64,000 bases of DNA from Pseudocercospora fijiensis CIRAD86 (lineage: Eukaryota > Ascomycota > Dothideomycetes > Mycosphaerellales > Mycosphaerellaceae): contig NW_006921534.1 of the NCBI RefSeq assembly GCF_000340215.1, positions 4,401,041 through 4,465,040 on the forward strand, in the 5' to 3' direction. Below are positions 54,812-64,000 of the stretch, piece after piece. Under the pieces are notes generated by a model that was not told where the DNA came from, did not search any database, and saw only the letters and a program-made list of their open reading frames with translations. A program made the translations under genes and the position numbers. Each line of letters begins with the position of its first letter. Position 1 is the first letter of the stretch.

Positions 54812-57190
54812 TATCCCCTTAGGGGTCCCCTAATAGCTATAGAAGATATTGTTCTATAGCGACTTAGCTAGGTTAATAGCCGTCTAATCCTTTCGGGTAG
54901 GAATATAACGAGCGCCCTTAGTAAACCAGTCTACGATAACTAGGATAGTATTATATATATCCTTACTATCCCTACGCTTAGTAGGCGGAAGGCCTATAAT
55001 AAAATCTATTATAAGCTTAGCAAATAGCTTCTTTAGAACAGGGAGTAAAGACAACTCGCTAAATAGTAAGTGTTTTAGTACTTTAACTCGTTAATATACG
55101 GTATACGTATTTACGTAGTCCTTTATATCCCGCTTACTATTTAGCTAGTAGTATATACGCGATAGTAGCTCGTACGACCTCTCTATACTATAGTAACCGG
55201 CAAGCTTACTATTATAGTATCGCTTAAGAAGTTCTTGTCTAATCGATTGTTTAGCGGGGACATAGTATCTGCCCTTAAACCTTAAGTAACCTTTGTCGTC
55301 GATCGACTAATTACTCTTACTAGATCGAGTCTTTCGTCTACTTATAAGCTTATCGATACGTTTAGTAGCAAAGGCGTCCCTCTACTAAGCCCGTAATAGC
55401 TTATCTATAAACGATTGACTATCCCTATTTGTAAGGTTATTTAATAGTACCCTCGCTATTAAACGAGGTACGTATTATATATATCTAATAGTACTAGTAG
55501 CCGGATTAACTATAGTAGTGCTTTGATCGCTATTACTGTCTATAGCGATATCGACTAGGGAGTTATTATAACTTCTCCTATCTATGTCCTTAATACGTAC
55601 TATTAATATAGTAAGAGCATTAATATACTTCGAGCCGTCGCGGAGTCCGGTAAGCCGCTTATCGTACGCTTACTTATTAATAATACAGGCTATAGCAATC
55701 TTATACTATAGGGTTAGAAACAATAAATTAATAGATTGCTAAGTCTCGCTATTATAATTAGGTCGCCTTAATAGGCTATTAGTAGGGTTACTTACGCCTA
55801 GCCGATATAATATATTAAAATCGAACCTAGCGAGGTAGACGGCCTATCTAGCCTATCGACCTATAACCCTAGTAACCTTCGTAATTCTACGGAGGTTGTT
55901 ATAGTCCGTATAGACCTAAATAGGGTACTAAGCACTATCGAGATAATAGCGCTAGTACTTAAAGGCTTCTACGATTGCTAAGAGCTCTTACTCGTAGGTC
56001 TCGTAACGACGCTTAGTATTAATTATCTTCCTTAAGAAGAAGGCAATCGGGTACTAGTAATTGTTATTAGCCTGTTATAATATAATAGCTAATACAGTAA
56101 ACTATAAAGCGTTAGTCTTAATACGGATCTGCTTGCTTAGTACGAAATAGTGCAATAAGGGGACTTTAGTAAAGCGCCTCTTTAAGCCGTTAAAAGCGGC
56201 TTGTGCTCTATTAGTCTATTTAAACTCCCTAGATAGGTTGGCCTTCGTTTTAGTAAGCTTAGTTAATAGTATTACATGCCTCGAATAGCCTTTAATAAAC
56301 CGGCGGTAGAAGTTAGCAAAACCGAGGAATAATTGAAGCTCTTTAATAGACGTAGGAATAGGCTATTTAGTAATAGTTTTAATCCGATTAGGATTAGCCT
56401 TAACACCCTCGGTTAATACGAGGAAGCTAAGGAAGGGTACCTCTTTAGTAGCGAAGGTGCATTTAGAGGGTTTATAGTATAAGCTATAGGCCTGTAGGCG
56501 GTCGAGTACCTTGCGTATAGCGGCCTAATATTCCGCAATGTTAGGTAAGTGTGTATAGACTAGGATATCGTCTAGATAGACTACGTAGAGGTAGTCTAAT
56601 AGGCCTAATAGGGCCCGATTAATATAGGACTAGAATGTTGTAGGGGCATTAGCTAGGCTAAATAGCATAACTAAGTACTTAAAATAGCTATAGCGAGTAC
56701 GGAAGGCTGTCTTCTATTTATCGCCCTTGCGAATACGAATGCGGTAATAGGCGTCCTTAATATCTAATATAGTATAGAAGTAGGCGCTAGAAAGGCGATC
56801 GAGGGTCTTATTAATAAGCGGAAGTAGATAGCGGTCTTTAATAGTAACAGCGTTAAGCCCTCTATAATTAATATATAAACGTAGGCCGCTATCCTTCTTT
56901 AGTACGAACAGGATAGGTATACTAGCAGGGCTGTTGCTATACTAAATTCGACTATTAGCTAGGTTCTTATCTAGGTACTTACGTAGCATAGCAAGCTCTC
57001 GTTTACTAAGGTTATAGAGGGGCCTAAAAGGAACCTCCTTGCTCTATATAATATCGATCTTATAGTCTGTCTCCTTAAATATAGGCAATGTCGATGCTAG
57101 GTAGTGTTTAAATATATTAATATAGGTCTCTCGAATAGGCTATAGGATGCGAGCGAGTTAATTAGGGTCTATACTATTAGGGGGTATAGG
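54812..57190 (-). pseudogene. B pol: RT, RNase H, N-terminal integrase
   Basis: The RT motif V-Y-L-D-N/D-I-L lies at about 56600-56560 and RNase H at about 56250-55750. The integrase zinc-binding and first catalytic Asp region lies near 55250-54950 and is then truncated at 54812. Homology to A2 and C runs base for base with scattered transitions. Stops are RIP-type. Confidence 0.88.
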
Positions 57191-59340
57191 TTTATTGTTA
57201 TCCCCTAATAGGTCGACTATTAGGTTAGCTAGGGTTAGGTTGCTAATAAATAGGACCCTAATATTATTAGGGCACTCGCTAACATTAATATGTTTAATGT
57301 CCTCTTTCCTAGCGATTCTAAATCGCTATTATTAACTGCCTAAGTCTATAGCGATAGTATAGTGCTTAAGGACAGGGTTGCTAATAACAATAGTAGCTCC
57401 CCTATATAGGTTGTCTATATCTACTACGTAGGCGGTAAAGTCTAGTAGGCGCTCGTTGCCGAGGTTATCTCTTAGAACTATATAAATATAGTAGGCTCTA
57501 TAGGTTAAGTGCCGAGCGTTATTAAACTAAGCAAGGGTTAGTAGGTTAGTCCTAGGCAGTTATCGAAGGTCTAATTACTTAGCTAGGCGATAGCTAATAA
57601 GGGCACTAACTGAATTTCCTAGATCTAGTATAACCTTAGTTTAATAGTTAGTACCCTTCGTATCCTATATAAGGTAGGAGCGTATTATAGCTAGCACAAT
57701 GTCGATAGTCTTACGCTATATAAGGTTAATAGTTAGTACGGCGCTTATTCTTTTTTCGACTAATAAGAAGGTTAGCCTATAAGGGTAGCGTTAGCTACTA
57801 AAAGGTGCTTTCGGTACTTAGCAGTAGTACGGTCGATTCGGGCCTAGTCCTTAGGTTTGTCGTATTAGCCTAGTAGATAGCTAGTACTATTACAATTAAA
57901 GCACTTCAATCCGGTTAGAACATTGCTATAGCTACTATTGCTACTATTGTTAGTTAAGCGATTAGTATTGTAGGGATACGAGCCCCTTCTACGGCCCCTA
58001 TTACGGCCTCCTCTATATAGCCGTCGGCTACGGCCCCTTCTATAGTCGTTGTTACTGTTCCTATTGTTAGCATTGTTATTCTAGTAGGAACCTTAGTTTC
58101 CTCCGCGGCTACGGTAGGTAGCTAGGCGTATCTTAGATTCTAACCGTTATTAGAGCTAAATAGCTCGTTTAGCTATCTCTACTTTAACTATAAATTGAAT
58201 GCGTATAAGATTAGCCTATTCGAATACACGGCGGCGGTCCAATTTAAGGACTAGTTCCTGTCTTAGTTTAGGTCGTATCTTAGATATCTAGATAGAGTCG
58301 GTCTTAGGTAGCAAGTCGTCCTTAAGGGTCTTTAGATAGGCCTCGAAGGATCGAGAGGTTTAGTCGGCCTTTTGTTTAGTACGTAGATATTAGTCTTAGG
58401 CGTACTACTAGCGTAATATAGGGTTGCTAAGGGTGTTTAGTATAATAGTCTTGTAATTATACTATTAAACAGCGGTCTAGTCGTAAAGGGAATTAAAATA
58501 GTTATCCTATATACGCTTAGGGTTACCGTTAATGTACTATATAGTATAGACGACTAACGAATAGTCGTCTAGAAGGGCCCTCGGTACGTTTCGCTAGTTA
58601 AGCTTATAGTTACGAATATAGTCGTTATATTGCTTCCGACTAGAGCTATTAAATATAGTATAGTCCTTAAGTTTAGTATCCTTCTTCTAGACTAGGACTA
58701 ATAGTAAGGAAGGCCCTACTATTAGCTTAGTATTAGTTGTTAGGGCCTCCTAAAGGCGGCGAATTTCGAGGAGGTTGTCCTTTAGCTATTATTCTTAACG
58801 TAGAGTAGCGAGCCTGTTTTAGGTAGCTTCTTAAAGTCTCGCTACTAGCTAGGGGCTAAAGGCTAGTTAGCTATATCGTCGATTAACAATATTATTAAGT
58901 ATATCGTTAATAGGCAACTCTAGGTCGTTACCTAGAACTATAGGTTCTTCGGTAGGCCTAGTAGTAGGCTCTTTAGTAGGCACCTTAGTAGGAGGCACTT
59001 TAGTAGGTACTATACTACTAGCGTTGTCGTTGCTAGCGCTACTAGCGGCGCTACGGTTGTTATTGCTTCGTAATAAGCCGGCTATTGTAATAGAGGGTAA
59101 TACTAATAATATATTGTCGGCCCCTAAGATACAAATATAGCGGAATTAGTAGATATCGACTTAGTGCAATTAACTTAGTATAATAGGCCGTATAGAAGGC
59201 CTTACTTAATAATTAGTACGGTTGTTTTAATAGAATAGTACGTATAGGTCCCGTTTTTCGGGCGCAATATAGTTAAATCGCTAGTTTTCGTAGCTATACC
59301 GCTAAAAGCTTAAAATAAGAACTATCTAGCTACTGCCCTT
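57190..59340 (-). pseudogene. B gag and protease
   Basis: Homologous to 1-2150. The CCHC knuckle is at about 57850-57915. Unlike A2, it keeps the full gag start region next to the primer-binding site. The Ser/Thr/Pro-rich N-terminal section lies at about 58900-59080. Confidence 0.82.
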
Positions 59341-59343
59341 AAA

Positions 59344-59360
59344 GGATAGATCGAATACTA
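59344..59360 (-). other. Primer-binding site of B
   Basis: Same 17-mer as at 2164-2180, with one change, adjoining the LTR that starts at 59361. Confidence 0.55.
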
Positions 59361-59550
59361 TATAATAGGGGTTATATTAGCAGGTAGATAGGGTAGTAGT
59401 AGGTATAGGTAGTATTCGATAGAGAACTAGGAGGAGAAGGAGGAAGGTAGGCTAGTTAGCCTAACGCTAAGCGCTAAGTCCTACCTAAGGCACTAAGACC
59501 CTAGCTTTACTCGGCCTAATTACATACTAATTACGTATAGCCTCTTTAGC
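59361..59550 (-). repeat. 5' LTR fragment of B
   Basis: 190 bp of LTR (TATAATAGGGG...) ending CCTCTTTAGC, directly followed by a complete LTR start TGTAAGAAGGG. The remainder of this LTR should lie beyond copy C, outside the window. Confidence 0.88.
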
Positions 59551-60825
59551 TGTAAGAAGGGTTATGTTAGCAGGTAGATAGGGTAGTAGTAGGTACGAGT
59601 AGTATTCGATAAGAAGCTAGGAGGAGAGGGAGGAAAGCAGGCAAGTTAACCTATTGCTAAGCGCTAAGCCCTGCCTAAGGCACTAAGACCCTAGCTTTAC
59701 TTAGCCTAGTTATATACCAATTACGTATAGCCTCTTTAGCCCTAATATACGCTTCCCTTCTAAAGGCCGCGCCCTCGTAGCCTGTCTATGTTCTACGACC
59801 TCTATCGCCGCTAACTTAGCAAGTCTAATAAGCTGCTTAGCCCGCGCTAAATTAAACACTTAACTACCTAATTATATAACTATATTAAACCTTACCTCTA
59901 ATACAATACAATGTCTAACTCTAACTGCGCTATCCTTGCATACAATAAAGTAAAGGGATATAAGGCTACAAGAATTAAGGACTATCGACTAATTACAATA
60001 CGAGCGCACCTTCCCTACTATAATAGGTAGGTATACGGGGTATTATAGTACTACCTCCGCTCTAAGTAATGTCGTACTAAGTTCTTTGCGTCTACTCTTA
60101 AAAGACCTAGCTATATCCGCTTCCGAGGGTTGTCCGCTTCCGAGGGTTTGTTCTTATTATTACGAGGGCTATTATTGTTCGTAGTTTCGCTAGTCCTAAT
60201 TAGTTAGGTTTAGTAGCCTTTAATTGTTAATCTTATCTTATCTTTCAAAAAACACAGCTCGTCTAGTTTCTATAGATAAAGGCTATTATAAGTGCAGTAG
60301 TAGAGGTTCGCCTCGCTTAAAGGGTTAGATAGATCGAGGAGTAACCTATTATCCGCAAGATCGACCCCGGCTAGCTTAGCTCTATATTTTTTGCCCTTAG
60401 TTAGTCTATTAGTCGCTTAATCTTTTAAGCGGCTTAAAGTTTTAACTTAGCCTTAAAGTTTTAATTAAACCTTTAATATAGCTATTCTTTTAACTTGATT
60501 AGTATAGCGCGCTTCCGGCCTTAGGCCGTAGTATAGGTAAGGTTGTCTTCGCAAGTATAGCGACAATAGTAGGTAATGTTAATAGTAGCAGCGCTAGTCG
60601 TCTTAGCGCTAACTTTACCTCGCTTCTAATCTTCTTCTTTAACTAACAACACACTCCGCAATACCGTTACTAATATAGCCGCGCCGGCCGCGCCGCCCTC
60701 GCCGATTGCCTAGGCCTCGAGGCCTCGATAGAATAAAGGAACAAGAGGGGGACCTATAGGGCGCGTTAGTAAAGAGGTAGAATCCTTAAAAGAGCAGGCG
60801 ATTAGTTAACGCGTTATAGTACGCT
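59551..60825 (-). repeat. 3' LTR of C
   Basis: Begins TGTAAGAAGGG with intact TG. It contains the GTCCGCTTCCGAGGGT direct repeat (60116-60150) and the GC palindrome near 60678-60695. The right edge is estimated from the A2 LTRs, near GCTTGTTAACA. Confidence 0.85.
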
Positions 60826-60929
60826 TGTTAACACTCGGTGCGCGTTTACTATAGTAGTGTAGTCTTATTGTCCTAGTTTGCCGGCCTCTAATTAGTTAGC
60901 TAATAATACCCCGGGGGTGCTATTAACCC

Positions 60930-63900
60930 TAGGCCTTAATAGTAACATTATAGCCTCTTAGCCTTCTTCTTGTCCTTTACGCTAGTCTAATACTCGTCTA
61001 ACAACTTAGTTATATCCTTAAAAGAGTCTTTAGCCTCCTACGAGTCCTATTTAGGTAAATAGCCTTACTATCTTAGGAGGTACTCCTTCTTGCCTTGTCT
61101 AGTCCGATGCTTTAGTATACGCTCTATAGACTACAGCTCTTTACCGTCGGCTAGTATCTCTTTATATTTAGTAGGGGCTTCTTTAGGGCCTCCGCGGTAG
61201 TAGTATAGTTTAAGGAGGGAGATATAGAAGGTGTTATAGATAGTATAGTGTAGTAGGAGCTATAACTAATAGGCCTAGCTATTGCCCTTCGGTTCTCGGA
61301 TTCGGAATAGGCTAATAAACCGTAGTGCTAGTTTAGGGCGTGTTTTGCTATTAGGCGATAGGTGTTTGCGGATGCGGAGGTTCTTCGTACTAAGTATAAC
61401 TATGTCGCCTTACTTAAAGGTTATCGGTATATAGTGTTTATTATAATAGGCCTTCTAATAGGCCTAGGCCTTTGCTAGTTTGTTAGCTATCTTAGCGTAA
61501 ATCTCTCGCATCTTTTAAACCCTCTTAATAGCTACTAGTGTCTTAGGTGTTAGTACTTAACGCGCTTCCCTTTCCTTACGCTCGGCCTCGAGCGATAGGG
61601 GGTCTTATAGCATCGCAGCGTTCTAGCCTATTATAGCTATATATAGTAACACCTTAGTTAATAAGTAGACACTGTTATTATATACGAATTTAGCTAGTTA
61701 TAGGAGGTTTACCTAGTCGTTAGGATTCTCGTTAATGTAGCTACGTAGGTATTGCTATAGCGTAGCATTCTACCTTTCGGTCTAACTATCTGTTTGCAGA
61801 TAGAATGCTATAGACAGGCGATGCTTAAGTCTTAGCTACAGGCAAATCTCACTCTAATAGTAAGATATAAATATCGAGCCTCAATCGGAGACTATCCCCT
61901 TAGGGGTCCCCTAATAGCTGTAGAAGATGTTGTTCTATAGCGACTTAGCTAGGTTAATAGCCGTCTAATCCTTTCGGGTAGGAATGTAACGAGCACCCTT
62001 AGTAAACCGGTCTACGACAACTAGGATAGCATTATATACATCCTTGCTACCCCTACGCTTAGTAGGCGGGAGGCCTGTAATAAAATCTATTATAAGCTTA
62101 GCAAATAGCTTCTTTAGAATAGGGAGTAAAGACAACTCGCTAAATAGTAAGTGCTTTAGTGCTTTGACTCGTTAACATACGGCACACGTGTTTACGTAGT
62201 CCTTTATATCCCGCTTACTATTTAGCTAGTAGTATATGCGCGATAGTAACTCGTGCGACCTCTCTATACTATAGTAACCGGCAAGCTTACTATTATAGTG
62301 TCGCTTAAGAAGCTCTTGTCGTATCGAATACTCGGTAGAGACATACAATCTGCCCTTATAGCGCAAATGGCTATCGGTATTAATCGACTAATTCTTGCTA
62401 GATCTGGTCTTGCGGCTACTTCTAAGCTAATCTATACGAGTAGTAGCAAAAGCGTCCCTTTACTAAGCGCGTAATAGTTCGTTTATAAAGGCTTAACTAT
62501 CTCCTTATACAAGTTCGCTTAACAGCACCCTCGCTATCGTACATAGCACGCACTATATATATCTAGTAGCACTAGCAGCCGGATCAACTATAGTAGTACT
62601 TTAATCGCTATTACTATATATAGCGATATCGACTAGGGAGTTATCGTAACCCTTCCTATTAGTGTTATTAAGCTTAATACGCACTATTAATATAGTAAGA
62701 GCATTAACATACTTCAAGCCGTCGCGGAGTCCGGTAAGCCGCTTATCCTACGCTTGCCTTACTACGAGGTCTATAGTAATCTTGTGCTATAGGGTTAGAA
62801 ACAGTGAATTAATAGATTAGGTTTCGCTATCGTAATTAGGTCGCCTCGATAGGCTATTAGCAGGGTTACTTATACCTAGCCGATATAATATATTAAAATC
62901 AAACCTAGCGAGGTAGACGGCCTATCTAGCCTGTCGACCTATAACCCTAGTAACTTTAGTAATGCTACGAAGGTTGTTATAGTCCGTATAGACCTAAATA
63001 GGGTGCTAAGCACCGTCGAGATAGTAGCGCTAGTATTTAAAGGCTTCTACGATTGCTAAGAGCTCTTACTCGTAGGTCTCGTACCGGCGTTCTATATCGA
63101 TTATCTTCTATAAAAAGAAGGCAATTAGGTGCTAGTAGTAGTTACTGTCTAACTGCTAAGACATTATAGCTAATATAGCGAACTGTAAAGCGTTAGTCTT
63201 AATGCGGATTAGTTTGCTTAGTACGAAGTAGTATAATAAGGGGACTTTAGTAAAGCGCTGCTTTAAACCGTTAAAAGCAGCTTATGCTCTGTTAGTCCAT
63301 TTAAACTCTCTAGTTAGGTTGGCCTTAGTTTTAGTAAGCTTAGTTAGGGGCATTACATGCCGTAAGTAGCCCTTAATAAAGCGACGATAGAAATTAGCGA
63401 AGCCGAGGAACGACTATAGCTCCTTAATTAACGTAGGGACAGGCTATTTAGTAATGGTTTTAATCCGATTAGGATCAGCCTTAATACCCTTAGTTAATAT
63501 AAGGAAGCCGAGGAATAACACCTCTTTAGTAGCAAAGGTGCATTTAGAAGGCTTGTAATATAAGCTATAGGTTCTTAGACGATCGAGCACTTTACGGACT
63601 ATAGCCTAGTGCTCCGCAATGTTAGGTAAGTATATATAAACTAGGATGTTATCTAGGTAAACTATATAGAGGTAATCTAATAGGCCTAATAGGGCCCGAT
63701 TAATATAGGACTAGAATATAGCGGGGGCATTAGCTAGCCTAAATAGTATAACTAAGTACTTAAAATAGCTATAACGAGTGCGAAAGGCTGTCTTCTATTT
63801 ATCGCCCTTGCGAATACAGATATAGTAATAGGCGTCCTTAATGTCTAATGTAGTGTAGTAGTAGGCACTAGAAAGGCGGTTAAGGGTCTTATTAATAAGC

Positions 63901-64000
63901 GGGAGTAGACAGCGGTCTTTAATAGTAACAGCGTTAAGCCTACGATAGTCGACATATAGGCGTAGGCTACTATCCTTCTTTAGTACGAATAGGATAGGGG
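60930..64000 (-). pseudogene. C pol: RT (partial), RNase H, integrase, chromodomain
   Basis: The chromodomain lies at about 61110-60960, the integrase at about 62330-61560, RNase H at about 63250-62800, and the RT motif Y-L-D-N-I-L at about 63680-63635. The RT is cut by the window end. The integrase region at 62310-62480 differs from A2/B more than the rest. Same RIP pattern as the other copies. Confidence 0.88.

Larger units (their letters stand above)
54812..59550 (-). mobile_element. Gypsy family A, copy B (3'-truncated)
   Basis: Matches C (61879 onward) and A2 (from about 11000) starting at 54812. The C-terminal half of the integrase, the chromodomain and the 3' LTR are missing. Gag, primer-binding site and the first 190 bp of the 5' LTR are present. 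The LTR is cut at 59550 by copy C. Confidence 0.9.
59551..64000 (-). mobile_element. Gypsy family A, copy C (3' part, runs off window)
   Basis: 3' LTR at 59551 to about 60825, then chromodomain, integrase, RNase H and RT to the window end. It is inserted into the LTR of B. The sequence is closer to B and A2 than to D or E. Confidence 0.9.

Noticed and set aside
1..64000. TAG/TAA read as Gln (alternative genetic code)
   Set aside because: Stops also replace Trp, and Cys, His, Met, Asp and Glu are changed in the same mutational direction. This is RIP, not a reassigned code.

Overview
The window looks like a transposon graveyard from a filamentous ascomycete (Pezizomycotina). The dinucleotides CpA and TpG are strongly depleted and TpA is in excess. 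Reading frames run for kilobases and are broken almost only by TAG/TAA where Gln or Trp is expected. Conserved Cys and His appear as Tyr, Asp as Asn and Glu as Lys. This is the footprint of repeat-induced point mutation (RIP, C to T in CpA on either strand). I see no intact host gene. Nearly all coding features are RIP-inactivated transposable-element genes, so I type them as pseudogenes. The species cannot be told from the sequence alone.

Layout: (1) 1-16444 holds chromodomain Ty3/Gypsy elements of family A, all on the minus strand, with LTRs of about 1.3 kb. A1 (1-2365) is cut by the window edge. An unidentified plus-strand ORF fragment follows (2366-3751). A2 (3752-16444) is complete in outline. 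A Tad1-like LINE (4148-9042, minus) sits in its 3' LTR with a 14-bp target duplication. (2) 16445-54811 is a nest built on Gypsy element D (minus), which has gag-pol with chromodomain and an unusual extra ORF of about 5.1 kb downstream of pol. Inside D's gag region lie a 7.8-kb DNA transposon with a tnp2/Transposase_21-like protein (28262-36018, palindrome-array termini) and a third Gypsy element, E (36690-54112, perfectly sized 309-bp LTRs). E's pol carries a 583-bp MITE (40040-40622) and a 10-kb hAT element, F (40957-50921). (3) 54812-64000 holds two more family A copies. B has lost its 3' end. C is inserted in B's 5' LTR and runs off the window.

The outstanding feature is element F. It has an 8-bp target duplication (ATCGAGGC), near-perfect terminal inverted repeats and a spliced hAT transposase with zinc finger and dimerisation region. 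On the same strand it carries two separate histone-H3-fold genes: one with a long divergent tail (CENP-A-like in layout) and one whose tail is a tandem array of the H3 K14/K18-type GKAPRK motif. It also has two unidentified ORFs. Several introns in F's genes carry the same GCCGGC-type repeats, and at least four of these introns can be proved by frame-perfect splicing. A transposon with its own H3 variants, in a genome whose Gypsy elements all carry chromodomains, suggests an element that interacts with host chromatin. That function is inference; the homology to H3 is directly visible.

Order of events read from the nesting: D and family A are old. E entered D, F and the MITE entered E, the tnp2-type transposon entered D, the LINE entered A2 and C entered B. 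The LINE shows mutation mostly on one strand, and the tnp2-type element retains more CpA/TpG, so they probably saw fewer RIP cycles than the Gypsy elements.
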